Below are positions 18,763-27,271 of a DNA stretch of 64,000 bases, piece after piece. This DNA is from Microbacterium salitolerans (lineage in GTDB: Bacteria; Actinomycetota; Actinomycetes; Actinomycetales; Microbacteriaceae), in NCBI RefSeq assembly GCF_019720895.1, contig NZ_JAHKSH010000005.1, positions 248,001 to 312,000 on the forward strand, given 5' to 3'. Position 1 is the stretch's first letter. The number at the start of each line of letters is the position of its first letter. Under the pieces are notes generated by a model. The model had not been told where the DNA came from and made no database searches. It worked only from the letters and a program-made list of their open reading frames with translations. Position numbers and translations under genes: made by a program.

Positions 18763-19320
18763 TTACGGCGCGGAAACACGGTCGAGTCCGACGACGACCG
18801 TGAGGCCGCCCTCGCTCATCTCGTCGAACTCGGCGTTCTGCTCCACGGCGCCCACGCCCAGGGCACCGGCGAGCCCGCGCGCCGCCGCGGCATCGGCCTC
18901 GTCGCTGTAGTACACGGTCGTCGTCGCGACATCGGTCGCGTCGGCGTCGAACGGGACCACGGCGTCCTCCGCCCAACCGGCGTCGAGCACGCTCTGGCGC
19001 ACGGCGTCGGCAGCCTGGTCGTCGCCCGTTCCATTGAGCACGAGCACGGCGTAGCTCGTGTCGATCTCCGCTTCCGGCTCCGCCGTCTGCTCGGCGGCGG
19101 AGCCCGGTGACGGCAGGTCGATCGTGTCGTTCTGCGAGAGCGCGAGGAAGCCGAGGATCCCCGCGCCGGTCAGCACCAGGACCGCGAGCAGCCACCAGAG
19201 AAGCACGACGACCCAGCGGAATCGCGGGTGCGGCGCCCGGTGCGCGCCGATGCGCGCAGGCTCACGCGGAACGTCATCGAAGCGATCCCGGGGGAAGGAG
19301 TTCTGCGGCATCCGAGTCAT
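18763..19320 (-). CDS. LytR_C domain membrane protein
   Basis: A 185-residue protein with a cytoplasmic N-terminus, one membrane helix (WVVVLLWWLLAVLVLTGAGILGFLAL, about residues 36-61), a low-complexity linker and a C-terminal LytR_C (VLNGTG...AG...V) domain outside the membrane. The domain occurs at the C-terminus of some LytR-CpsA-Psr proteins, but no LCP domain is present, so no ligase activity is implied. The start could be ATG 19320 or ATG 19311; neither has a strong ribosome site. Confidence 0.78.
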   Translation of the reverse strand: MTRMPQNSFPRDRFDDVPREPARIGAHRAPHPRFRWVVVLLWWLLAVLVLTGAGILGFLALSQNDTIDLPSPGSAAEQTAEPEAEIDTSYAVLVLNGTGDDQAADAVRQSVLDAGWAEDAVVPFDADATDVATTTVYYSDEADAAAARGLAGALGVGAVEQNAEFDEMSEGGLTVVVGLDRVSAP

Positions 19321-19333
19321 CGTAGTGCGTGCG

Positions 19334-19618
19334 TCAGCGAAGCAGACGCGCCCGACGTGCGGCGCGCGCTTCCCGCAGACGCCGCAGACGGCCGATGAGC
19401 ATGGGCGCGTGTGCTTGTGCGGCGGGGTCGTCGACGAGTCGACCGAGGAGCTGGTAGTAGCGCACAGGCTCGAGCTCGAGGCGCTCGCGCATCGCGCGCT
19501 CCTTCTGATCGCTCTGCTTCGGCCACTCGGTCTCGAAGGCGAGGATCGCGCGCGAGAGGCCGTCGAGCCCCTCCTGATCCGAGCCCGCGCGTGGTCGATC
19601 GAGATCCACATCCGACAT
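19334..19618 (-). CDS. DUF3263 protein
   Basis: A 94-residue protein. LSRAILAFETEWPKQSDQKERAMRERLELEPVRYYQLLGRLVD matches the DUF3263 pattern of actinobacteria, a short helix-turn-helix-like region. It probably binds nucleic acid, but function is not established. It sits 13 bases before the LytR_C gene on the same strand, an arrangement that recurs in related genomes as I recall. Confidence 0.82.
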   Translation of the reverse strand: MSDVDLDRPRAGSDQEGLDGLSRAILAFETEWPKQSDQKERAMRERLELEPVRYYQLLGRLVDDPAAQAHAPMLIGRLRRLREARAARRARLLR

Positions 19619-19677
19619 GCCACGAGGGTATGCCGCTCCCGCTGAGCGGCCGCCGAGACACGCGGTCGACGGGACCG

Positions 19678-20655
19678 TCACACCGCGCGGATCCAGGAGC
19701 CGAGCGGATCCACCGCGGCCAGCGGCTCTCCATCGAGCGCGAGGACGAATCCCTCCCACGCGTCGGCATCGAGAGGCGTCGTCCACGCGTCGTGGAGGCG
19801 GGGGCTGTCGATCGTGATCCAGCGGGCGTCCATCTTCCGGATCCGCGCGATGAGCCGTTCGCGCGCGACGCGCGGAACGTGCGGCAGGACCCCGGGCGTC
19901 GCGATCACGAGGGTCGCATCGCGCGGGGCCCGCGACGCCAGGTCGGCGAGCACGCCCTCCTCGGCGGCATCTCCCTCGATGAGGAGCGGCGGATCCTGCC
20001 GTGCGACCTCGAGCGCGGCCGCCACCCGCGCCTGCCGCTCCGTCTCCCCTGGCCACACGAGCGACGCGATCCAGTCGCGGTTCTCCGCGACCCGCGGGTC
20101 CCGGGGCTGGACGTCGATCCCCGCGCGCCAGACGACGTCGGGCAATCGCTGCGGCACCGCGAATCCGCCCTGCAGCTCCGCGTCGAGCCGAACGGCACCG
20201 GCCCCCAGCGCTTGAACGGCTCCGTCCGACGTGCCGAATCGATAGGCATATCGATCGGGGAACAGGCACAGCCCCGCCGATGCGCCGATCTCGAGCAGCG
20301 CGATGGGTCCCGGGATCCGCTCGAGTGCCGCGACGAGCGGCGCGCACCGGAGCGGCTCGTTCGTCTGCGTCGTGCGGACGGCGCACTCTGCGACGACCCG
20401 CGCGGCGTTCTCGCGGACGAACCTCGCCCACTCCGCGTATGCCGCGACCGGGGCACCGAGCAGACGCGTGACCGCGAACACGACCGGCGGCTGCCGGTGC
20501 GGCGCAGGCAGGGGCGCGAGGATCGCGGCGAGCTCGTCGTCACCGGCGACGCCGCGCGCCCAGTCGGCGTACACGTCGCTGCGCCCCGGCGCCTCGTCGC
20601 GCGCGAAGCGCGCGTAGCGGGCCATCACATCGTCGGTCACAGACGGGGGTGCCAT
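19678..20655 (-). CDS. DUF2332 protein
   Basis: A 325-residue soluble protein of the DUF2332 family. Visible landmarks are [27 protein letters not shown] at the start, [19 protein letters not shown] in the middle (a glycine-rich strand-turn-helix like the SAM-binding motif I of methyltransferases) and the late WITIDSPR. The fold suggests a Rossmann-type enzyme, but the activity is unknown. It is divergent from msrB. Confidence 0.8.
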   Translation of the reverse strand: MAPPSVTDDVMARYARFARDEAPGRSDVYADWARGVAGDDELAAILAPLPAPHRQPPVVFAVTRLLGAPVAAYAEWARFVRENAARVVAECAVRTTQTNEPLRCAPLVAALERIPGPIALLEIGASAGLCLFPDRYAYRFGTSDGAVQALGAGAVRLDAELQGGFAVPQRLPDVVWRAGIDVQPRDPRVAENRDWIASLVWPGETERQARVAAALEVARQDPPLLIEGDAAEEGVLADLASRAPRDATLVIATPGVLPHVPRVARERLIARIRKMDARWITIDSPRLHDAWTTPLDADAWEGFVLALDGEPLAAVDPLGSWIRAV

Positions 20656-20728
20656 CCCCCCATCCTGCCCCGCGTCGCCGCGCGTCATCTCCGCCCTCGT
20701 GCCCGCGCGCCGACGTACCCTGGATCAC

Positions 20729-21133
20729 ATGGGTTACGACGTCGAGAAGTCCGATGAGGAGTGGCGCAGCGAGCTGACGCCCGAGCAGTACGCAGTGCTG
20801 CGCGAGGCGGGCACGGAACGCGCGTGGACGGGCGAGCTGCTGGACGAGGAGCGCGCCGGGCTCTACACGTGCGCCGCCTGCGACGCCGAGCTGTTCCAGA
20901 GCGGCACCAAGTTCGACTCGCACTGCGGATGGCCGAGCTTCTACGAGTCGGTGCGTCCCGACGCCGTGCAGCTGCTCGACGACAGCAGCCACGGCATGCA
21001 GCGCACCGAGGTGCGCTGTGCGAAGTGCGGTTCGCACCTCGGCCACGTGTTCCCCGACGGATTCGGCACGCCCACGGGCGACCGCTACTGCATGAACTCG
21101 CTGTCGCTGAACTTCGCTCCGCAGGACGACTGA
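20729..21133 (+). CDS. msrB: Peptide-methionine (R)-S-oxide reductase
   Basis: A 134-residue MsrB that reduces methionine-R-sulfoxide in proteins. Two zinc CxxC pairs (CAAC, CAKC), the substrate motif HCGWPSFY, and the catalytic Cys in [11 protein letters not shown] are all present. Thioredoxin would recycle it. Length is normal. Confidence 0.95.
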   Translation: MGYDVEKSDEEWRSELTPEQYAVLREAGTERAWTGELLDEERAGLYTCAACDAELFQSGTKFDSHCGWPSFYESVRPDAVQLLDDSSHGMQRTEVRCAKCGSHLGHVFPDGFGTPTGDRYCMNSLSLNFAPQDD

Positions 21134-21134
21134 C

Positions 21135-22094
21135 TCAGCGCCGCCGGAGCCGGTGCCACGGCGCGACCGCTGTCGCCACTCCGGCGAGCGCCAGCGCGAC
21201 CATGGCCGTCTGACGCCACGGATCCGCGGGAAGAGCAGGTCGCCAGATGAGGTCGAACACGACGGACGATGTGAGCATGCCGAGCACGGATCCGAGCGTC
21301 ATGATGAGCACCCCGGTCCGCGGCGTGAGCGCGGCCGAGATGAAGATGTAGGTGACCCCGAGCGCCCCGCCGGTGTAGACCCACGGCTCAGTCGGGAAGG
21401 CGGTGGGCCACCCCGTGGCTCCGACGCTGATCAGCGCGGCGATCACGAGGATCCCCAGCCCTCCGGCGAAGTTGACGAGCGTCGCCGTGAGCGCCGATCC
21501 GATCGTGAGGCGCAGTCGGCCGTTGGTCGCGGTCTGCCATGCGACGCCCGCGCCGACGAGGAACGGCAGCACGAGCATCCATGCGGGCACGGCTCCGATC
21601 ACCCCGCCGCCCAGCGAGACGACGACAGCCGCGACGACGAGGACGGCGCCCACGAGCCGACCGATCGTGACCGGGGCCACGCCAGCGGGGCTGAAGCCGA
21701 CCCGGTCGAGGACGAGCCCGTTCACCGTCTGCCCCGCGATCATGCCGACCGAGAACAGCGCGACGCCGATCACTCCGACCGTGAGCCCCTGTGTCGCGAC
21801 GCTGAACGCTCCCGCCGCGCCGCCGCACAGCATCCACGCCGGCACCCGCCCAGCCCGGACGTCATCGACCAGCCGCCGCACCCCGGCGCGCCCCGAGGGC
21901 AGGAGCAGCGCGAGCACGACGAGGATCAGGAAGCCGGAGCCGAACGAGATCGCCGCGGCGAAGAAGCCGTCGTCGAGGCCCGTGCCGAGCACGCCGTTGA
22001 GGCGCGCCTGCAGGGCCGTGAGCGCACCGACGGCGATCGCCCCGCCGACCCCCAGGATGAGAGCGAAGGCGCGGGCCGCCGGTGAGTGAGCCAT
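21135..22094 (-). CDS. DMT-superfamily transporter (duplicated DUF606/YdcZ type)
   Basis: A 319-residue protein with about ten membrane helices in two similar halves. Each half has the G.A.GALTALQARLNG or QTATNGRL repeat expected for tandem DUF606 proteins. The substrate is unknown. An ATG at 22094 is used; a GTG lies immediately before. It is 21 bases after cysH on the same strand, so it may be read through from the sulfur genes, but no sulfur role is implied by sequence. Confidence 0.78.
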   Translation of the reverse strand: MAHSPAARAFALILGVGGAIAVGALTALQARLNGVLGTGLDDGFFAAAISFGSGFLILVVLALLLPSGRAGVRRLVDDVRAGRVPAWMLCGGAAGAFSVATQGLTVGVIGVALFSVGMIAGQTVNGLVLDRVGFSPAGVAPVTIGRLVGAVLVVAAVVVSLGGGVIGAVPAWMLVLPFLVGAGVAWQTATNGRLRLTIGSALTATLVNFAGGLGILVIAALISVGATGWPTAFPTEPWVYTGGALGVTYIFISAALTPRTGVLIMTLGSVLGMLTSSVVFDLIWRPALPADPWRQTAMVALALAGVATAVAPWHRLRRR

Positions 22095-22115
22095 CACCCC
22101 TCGAGGTTATCCGGC

Positions 22116-22862
22116 TCAGATCACGTGGATCCCGCACTCCACCTTCGAGCTGCCGGCCCAGCGGCCGGAGCGCGGGTCGGCGCCGTCTGCGACGGGCTGG
22201 GTGCAGGGCTCGCACCCGATCGACGGGTAGCCGTTGCTCAGGAGCAGGTTCATCGGCACACCGTGCTCCGCCGCATAGTCGTAGAGCTCGTCGGTCGTCC
22301 ACTGCACGAGGGGGTTGACCTTGACGAGGCCGTTCTTCGCGTCGAAGGTGACGAGCGGGGCGCCGATGCGCGTCGCCGACTCCTCACGGCGGACTCCGGA
22401 GATCCACACCTCGTAGCCGCGCAGCGAGTCGCGCAGCGGCTCGACCTTGCGCATGGCGCAGCAGTATTCGGCGTTGCGGTTGAAGAGATCGCGTCCGTAG
22501 GCGGCGTCCTGCTGGGCGACCGACAGATCGGGCATGACGTCCACGACCCGCACGTCGAGCTGGCGCTGGGCCTCGTCGCGCGTCGCGACCGTCTCGATGA
22601 AGTGGTAGCCCGTGTCGAGGAACAGCACGTCGACCCCGGGGAGGGTCTGCGACACGAGGTGCGGCAGGACCGTGTTCGCCATCGACGAGGCGACGGCGAC
22701 GGCCCCGAGTCCGAACGTGCGCGCGACCCAGTCGAGCGCCGTACGCGCGTCGGCCTCATGATCGGTCCCGCTCCCGAGTTCGACGACCGCGTCGCGAGCG
22801 ATCTGCTCGAGCTCCTCGGCCGTGCGACGCGACGCCGCACGCGGGGCGAGAGCGACCGTCAT
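22116..22862 (-). CDS. cysH: Adenylylsulfate (APS) reductase
   Basis: A 248-residue assimilatory reductase producing sulfite. The two cysteine pairs that bind a [4Fe-4S] cluster (CCAMRKVEPL and CEPC) show it is the APS-using type rather than the cluster-free PAPS type. The catalytic Cys is in the terminal ECGIHVI. Its ATG overlaps the stop of the upstream sulfite reductase gene, so both are translated from one message and act in sequence. Confidence 0.93.
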   Translation of the reverse strand: MTVALAPRAASRRTAEELEQIARDAVVELGSGTDHEADARTALDWVARTFGLGAVAVASSMANTVLPHLVSQTLPGVDVLFLDTGYHFIETVATRDEAQRQLDVRVVDVMPDLSVAQQDAAYGRDLFNRNAEYCCAMRKVEPLRDSLRGYEVWISGVRREESATRIGAPLVTFDAKNGLVKVNPLVQWTTDELYDYAAEHGVPMNLLLSNGYPSIGCEPCTQPVADGADPRSGRWAGSSKVECGIHVI

Positions 22863-24589
22863 CGCAGGGCGTCCTCGTCAGCGCGGTGCGCCCACTGGGC
22901 GAACGACTCGTCGCCGTCGCGCGTGTCCGCGAAGCGGCGCGAGACGCGCTCGACGTAGTCGGCGATGCCATCGGCCGTCACCTTGAGGCCGCGTACCGTA
23001 CGGCCGAGGCCCGCCTCCTCGCGGTCGTGCGACGCGAGGCCTCCCCCGAGGTGCACCTGGAAGCCCGGCACCTTCTCGCCGTCGTCGTCCGTGATCATCT
23101 GCCCCTTGAGACCGATGTCGGCCGTCTGGATCCGGGCGCACGAGTTCGGGCAGCCGTTGACGTGCAGGCTGAGCGGAGCCGGCAGGTCGGAACCCGCGAA
23201 GCGCTCCTCGAGATCGAGCACGGCCTTCTTGGCCGTCTCCTTCGTCTCGACGATCGCGAGCTTGCAGTACTCGATGCCCGTGCAGGCGATCGCCCCGCGG
23301 CGGATGAGGCTCGGCCGAGCGCTGAGGCCGAGCTCGTCGAGGCCTGCGATGAGCGGCTCGATCTGGTCCTTCTCGACGTCGAGGATCACGATCTTCTGGT
23401 GCGGCGTGGTGCGCAGGCGCGTGGATCCATGGCTCTCGAGCAGATCGGCGAGCGCTGTGAGATCGGCGCCGGAGATGCGTCCGACGATGGGGGTCGCACC
23501 GATGAAGAAGCGACCGTCCTTCTGCGGGTGGACGCCGACGTGGTCGCCGGGGCCGGTCGGCCGAACGGGCGCCGGCCCGTCGGCGAGCGCGTAGCCGAGG
23601 TACTCGGTCTCGAGCACCTCGCGGAACTTCTCGGTGCCCCAGTCGGCGAGGAGGAACTTCAGCCGGGCCTTGTTGCGCAGGCGCCGGTACCCGTAGTCGC
23701 GGAAGATGCGCACGACGCCGTGCCACACGTCGGAGATCTGGTCGGGCGCGGCCCAGGCACCGAGCCGCTCACCTAGGCGGGGCACCGTGGAGAGCGCGCC
23801 GCCGACCCAGACGTCGTAGCCGACGCCGTGCTCGGGGTGGTTGATCGCCACGAACGAGACGTCGTTGATCTCGTGCACGACGTCCTGGCTCGGGTGCCCC
23901 GTGATCGCCGTCTTGAACTTGCGGGGCAGGTTCGCGAGATCGGGGTCCCCGATGAAGCGCTCGGTGATCTCGTCGATCTGCGGCGTCGGGTCGATGAGCT
24001 CATCCGCCGCGATCCCCGCCACCGGAGATCCGAGCACGACGCGCGGGACATCGCCGCACGCCTCGGTCGTGCCGAGCCCGACGGCCTCGAGGCGCCGCCA
24101 GATCTCGGGCATGCTCTCGACCTCGATCCAGTGGAGCTGGATGTTCTGCCGGTCGGTGAGGTCAGCGGATCCGCGCGCGAACTCCGTCGAGATCTCGCCG
24201 ATCACGCGCAGCTGCTCGGTCGTGAGCTGCCCGCCGTCGATGCGCACGCGAAGCATGAAGTACTCGTCCTCGAGCTCGTGGGGCTCGAGCGTCGCGGTCT
24301 TGCCGCCGTCGATGCCGGGCTTGCGCTGCGTATACAGCCCCCACCACCGGAACCGTCCGTGCAGATCCGTGGGGTCGATCGAGGCGAAGCCGCCCTTCGC
24401 GTAGACGTTCTCGATGCGCTCGCGCACATTGAGGCCGTTGTCGTCCTGCTTGAACTGCTCGTTCGCGTTGAGGGGCTCGGTGCCGTCGATCTTCCACTGC
24501 CCGAGGGGCTTGCTCGCCCCCCGCTTCGCACGCGTGCGCGCTCCGCGCGTCGTCGTCGCGGTCTGCGCGCTGGTCTCGTCCGTCGACAT
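22859..24589 (-). CDS. sirA: Sulfite reductase (ferredoxin-type, SirA-like)
   Basis: A 576-residue siroheme/[4Fe-4S] enzyme reducing sulfite to sulfide. It has the two-fold nitrite/sulfite reductase layout. Cluster cysteines are in ACTGIEYC and NGCPNSC. Length is near the mycobacterial ferredoxin-dependent SirA (about 560). A basic N-terminal tail precedes the core. The start ATG 24589 has only a weak ribosome site. An operator-like inverted repeat lies 65-100 bases upstream. Distinguishing sulfite from nitrite reductase rests on the cysH neighbour. Confidence 0.92.
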   Translation of the reverse strand: MSTDETSAQTATTTRGARTRAKRGASKPLGQWKIDGTEPLNANEQFKQDDNGLNVRERIENVYAKGGFASIDPTDLHGRFRWWGLYTQRKPGIDGGKTATLEPHELEDEYFMLRVRIDGGQLTTEQLRVIGEISTEFARGSADLTDRQNIQLHWIEVESMPEIWRRLEAVGLGTTEACGDVPRVVLGSPVAGIAADELIDPTPQIDEITERFIGDPDLANLPRKFKTAITGHPSQDVVHEINDVSFVAINHPEHGVGYDVWVGGALSTVPRLGERLGAWAAPDQISDVWHGVVRIFRDYGYRRLRNKARLKFLLADWGTEKFREVLETEYLGYALADGPAPVRPTGPGDHVGVHPQKDGRFFIGATPIVGRISGADLTALADLLESHGSTRLRTTPHQKIVILDVEKDQIEPLIAGLDELGLSARPSLIRRGAIACTGIEYCKLAIVETKETAKKAVLDLEERFAGSDLPAPLSLHVNGCPNSCARIQTADIGLKGQMITDDDGEKVPGFQVHLGGGLASHDREEAGLGRTVRGLKVTADGIADYVERVSRRFADTRDGDESFAQWAHRADEDALR

Positions 24590-24653
24590 CCCACACCCCG
24601 TCTCTCTCTCGGTGTAGTGCGAGCCTAGGGACGGTCCGCCGGGTGCGGCTCCG

Positions 24654-24686
24654 TGTGACGACACGAGGCGTCACAGGGCGTCACAA
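24654..24686 (-). promoter_or_regulatory. Operator-like repeats upstream of sirA-cysH
   Basis: TGTGACG (24654-24660) and CGTCACA (24669-24675) form an inverted repeat with an 8-base spacer. A third half-site CGTCACAA (24679-24686) follows in the same orientation as the second. It may bind a sulfur regulator; no regulator gene is adjacent. Confidence 0.4.
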
Positions 24687-24711
24687 CCGGCTCGAGTGTC
24701 CGCGCAACACA

Positions 24712-24744
24712 ATGGGGGTGTACGCGAGAACGCGCACACCCCCA
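24712..24744 (-). terminator. Terminator of the fasciclin gene
   Basis: A 10-bp stem (ATGGGGGTGT with ACACCCCCAT) extended by CG-rich pairing begins 18 bases after the fasciclin stop. Confidence 0.7.
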
Positions 24745-24761
24745 TCCCCCGGATACGAGGC

Positions 24762-25448
24762 TCACTCGGCGGGCATCAGCACCGCGTCGACGAGGTAGAC
24801 CGTCGCGTTGGCGGTCTGCACGCCGCCGCAGACGATGGTGGCCTCGTTGACCATCCACATGTCGTCGCTGCCGGTGACCTCGAGGTCGCTGCCCTCGACG
24901 GTCGTGTGAGTGCCGGCGATGTCCGCCGGCTCGATCTGACCCGGCACGACGTGGTAGGTCAGGATCGACGTGAGCAGCTCGGAGTCGGTCGACAGGGTGT
25001 CGATCGTCGCGGCGTCGATCGCCGCGAACGCGTCGTCGACGGGGGCGAAGACCGTGAACTCGTCACCGTTGAGCGTGTCGACGAGATCGACGTCGGGGTT
25101 CAGCTCCCCCGAGACCGCGGAGACCAGCGTGGTCAGCATCGGGTTGTTCGATGCGGCGACCGCCACCGGGTCCTGCGACATGCCCTGGATCGAACCGGCG
25201 CCGTCGGGAACGGCCTCGGCGTAGTCGGCGCAGCCGGGACCGACGAGGTTCGCGGCCGGGTCGGCCTCGGCCTCGGTCTCGGTCTCCATCGGCTCCTCGC
25301 TGGGAGCCTCGCTGGTCATCGGCGCCTCAGACGACGCGCTCTCGTCATCTCCGCCGGACATGTCGCCCGACGAACACGCCGTGAACGCGAACGTCCCGGC
25401 GAGCGCAAGTGCGAATGCGGTGGTCAGCTTGTGCTTCTTACGCAGCAT
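24762..25448 (-). CDS. Fasciclin-domain lipoprotein (MPT83/MPT70-like)
   Basis: A 228-residue surface lipoprotein. A lipobox ends at FTAC (Cys about residue 25), followed by an acidic Ser/Glu/Thr-rich spacer, then one fasciclin domain ([17 protein letters not shown]..., [27 protein letters not shown]). In M. tuberculosis the fasciclin proteins MPB70/MPB83 are the principal SigK targets. Here a SigK-RskA pair is divergent from it, and a SigK-like promoter lies about 70 bases upstream. AGGAGG precedes the ATG. The adhesion or ligand function is unknown. Confidence 0.92.
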   Translation of the reverse strand: MLRKKHKLTTAFALALAGTFAFTACSSGDMSGGDDESASSEAPMTSEAPSEEPMETETEAEADPAANLVGPGCADYAEAVPDGAGSIQGMSQDPVAVAASNNPMLTTLVSAVSGELNPDVDLVDTLNGDEFTVFAPVDDAFAAIDAATIDTLSTDSELLTSILTYHVVPGQIEPADIAGTHTTVEGSDLEVTGSDDMWMVNEATIVCGGVQTANATVYLVDAVLMPAE

Positions 25449-25516
25449 GGGGTCCTCCTGTGATTGTGGACACGCGCCCAGTTGAGCGGTGCCGCGCCGT
25501 CAAGCGCTCATCCCTC

Positions 25517-25544
25517 ATTCGGCGCCCTACCGAAGGCGGATTGG
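25517..25544 (-). promoter_or_regulatory. SigK-type promoter of the fasciclin gene
   Basis: On the minus strand CCGAAT (complement of 25517-25522) stands 16 bases after CCAATC (complement of 25539-25544). The mycobacterial SigK consensus is CCATCC with CCGAAT at 16-17 bases. A run of seven A residues (complement of 25557-25563) lies just upstream of the -35. The predicted leader is about 60 bases. I see no comparable promoter on the plus strand for sigK itself. Confidence 0.6.
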
Positions 25545-25732
25545 ACCGATCGAGGATTTTTTTCATCGGCCGTGGCGCAAACCGCAGAGCCCTCCGCACC
25601 GAACAAGTGGCATCGCGTGAGACGGAGGAGGTCCGATGACGCGGATCACCACCAGAACGCTCCGATGACGGATCACGGGCGTCGAGACCGTGCCGGCACG
25701 TGCGCGTGGCGGCGGACAGAAGCGAGTGCGGC

Positions 25733-26332
25733 ATGATTGCCCTTATGGGAATCGACGGCGTCGAGGTGCGCGAGGACGGCAGCTCGCCGGATCACGTCGG
25801 CGAGCTGCTGAGCCGAGTCGCCGACGGAGATCAGAACGCGTTCACCGAGCTGTACGACATGCTCGCCTCGCGCGCCTTCGGCCTGATCCTCCGGGTCCTG
25901 GTCGATCGCGCCCAGAGCGAGGAGGTGCTCCAGGAGGTCTTTCTCGAGATCTGGCGATCCGCGAGCCGGTTCGCTCCGAATAGGGGGCAGGGACGATCGT
26001 GGGTCCTGACGATCGCCCACCGTCGCGCGGTCGATCGTGTGCGGGCCTCGCAGGCCAGCAGCGATCGTGACGTGCGCGTCGGGATCCGAGATCTCGCGGT
26101 GGACGTCGACGGCGTCGCCGAGGACATCGAGATGCGGGACGACGCACGACGCGTCGTCGATGCCCTCAAGCAGCTTCCCGAGGTCCAACGCGAGGCGATC
26201 GTCCTCGCCTACTACGGCGGATACAGCCAATCCGAGATCGCGGCGCTCATGCGGGCGCCGCTGGGCACGGTGAAGACGAGAATGCGCGACGGATTGTCGC
26301 GACTGAGGATGGAGATGGGGGTGCACGCATGA
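25733..26332 (+). CDS. sigK: ECF sigma factor SigK
   Basis: A 199-residue ECF sigma factor. Region 2 (FTELYDMLASRAFGLILRVLVDRAQSEEVLQEVFLEIWR) and region 4 (LPEVQREAIVLAYYGGYSQSEIAALMRAPLGTVKTRMRDGLSRLR) are complete and resemble SigK. ATG 25733 is chosen; ATG 25745 is also possible. It overlaps the rskA start (ATGA), the arrangement of coupled sigma/anti-sigma genes. The divergent fasciclin gene is the likely target. Confidence 0.9.
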   Translation: MIALMGIDGVEVREDGSSPDHVGELLSRVADGDQNAFTELYDMLASRAFGLILRVLVDRAQSEEVLQEVFLEIWRSASRFAPNRGQGRSWVLTIAHRRAVDRVRASQASSDRDVRVGIRDLAVDVDGVAEDIEMRDDARRVVDALKQLPEVQREAIVLAYYGGYSQSEIAALMRAPLGTVKTRMRDGLSRLRMEMGVHA

Positions 26333-27111
26333 ATGACAGGGAGTTCGAACAGCTCGCCGCAGGCCATGCACTGCATGCGCTGAGCCCCGAAGACGAACGC
26401 GCGTTCCGTGACGCCGTGGCCGAGGATCCCCGGCGCGCCGCGCAGGTGCGCGCCGACGAGAGCACGGTGGCGCGTCTGTCCGATGTCGTCGCTCCGGTCG
26501 AGCCGCCTCCCCGCCTCCGCAGCGAGCTGCTCGCACGTATCGCCGACGACGAGGCGTCGTCACCGCTGCCCACGGACGGTCCGGACGGGTCCGCTGCGGA
26601 GCCGATGTCGCCGTCCCGAGACGTCCCCTCCGACGGCACCACGCGCGCCCCGCGCCGAGGATCGCGACGGTGGTTCGTCCTCGCCGCGTCGTTCGTCCTG
26701 CTCGTCGCCGTGGGTGCCGGAGCGTTCGCCGCGGTGCAGTCGCTCCTGCGACCCCCCGCGGTGTCGGCACTCGAGGCCATCGAGGATGCGCCGGACGCGC
26801 AGACCGCGGACACCGCGCTCCCCGACGGCGGAACCGCGACCCTCCACTGGTCCGAGACGCGCGGATCGGCCGTGTTCGTGTCGAGCGATCTGCCCGAGAT
26901 CGACGACGACCGGCAGTTCGAGCTCTGGCTGGTGCGCGACGGCGTCCCCGTCCCCGCCGGCGTCTTCGATCCGGGCGCGGACGACACGGTCGCACTGCTC
27001 GAGGGTGAGATGGAGCCCGGCGACGTCGTCGCGGTGACGGTCGAGGCCGCGGGTGGATCCCCGACGGGAGCGCCGACGACCGAGCCGATCCTCGCGATCC
27101 CGACCAGCTGA
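26329..27111 (+). CDS. rskA: Anti-sigma-K factor RskA
   Basis: A 260-residue single-pass membrane anti-sigma factor. The cytoplasmic N-terminus (AAGHALHALSPEDERAFRDAVAEDP) binds the sigma factor. A helix at about residues 115-137 crosses the membrane. The extracytoplasmic RskA domain ends in AVTVEAAGGSPTGAPTTEPI. Release is expected through regulated proteolysis of the membrane protein, as described for M. tuberculosis RskA. Cotranscribed with sigK. Confidence 0.92.
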   Translation: MNDREFEQLAAGHALHALSPEDERAFRDAVAEDPRRAAQVRADESTVARLSDVVAPVEPPPRLRSELLARIADDEASSPLPTDGPDGSAAEPMSPSRDVPSDGTTRAPRRGSRRWFVLAASFVLLVAVGAGAFAAVQSLLRPPAVSALEAIEDAPDAQTADTALPDGGTATLHWSETRGSAVFVSSDLPEIDDDRQFELWLVRDGVPVPAGVFDPGADDTVALLEGEMEPGDVVAVTVEAAGGSPTGAPTTEPILAIPTS

Positions 27112-27130
27112 CACGCTGCGTCGACGACAG

Positions 27131-27163
27131 CGCCCCGCCTCCCGGAGAACGGGAGGCGGGGCG
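27131..27163. terminator. Terminator after sigK-rskA
   Basis: A perfect 14-bp GC-rich stem (27131-27144 with 27150-27163, 5-base loop) starts 20 bases after the rskA stop and just before the tRNA-Thr 3' end on the other strand. Confidence 0.75.
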
Positions 27164-27172
27164 CGGTGTCGG

Positions 27173-27245
27173 TGCCGGCAGCCAGGTTCGAACTGACGAC
27201 CCCCTGTTTACAAGACAGGTGCTCTACCAGCTGAGCTATGCCGGC
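27173..27245 (-). tRNA. tRNA-Thr (anticodon TGT)
   Basis: The minus strand folds into a 73-base tRNA with the acceptor stem GCCGGCA/TGCCGGC, D-arm AGCTCAGCTGGTAGAGC, anticodon TGT within CTTGTAA, and T-arm CAGTTCGAACCTG. CCA is not encoded. Confidence 0.95.
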
Positions 27246-27271
27246 GTGGCCCCGAAGGGCCGGAGTACAGA

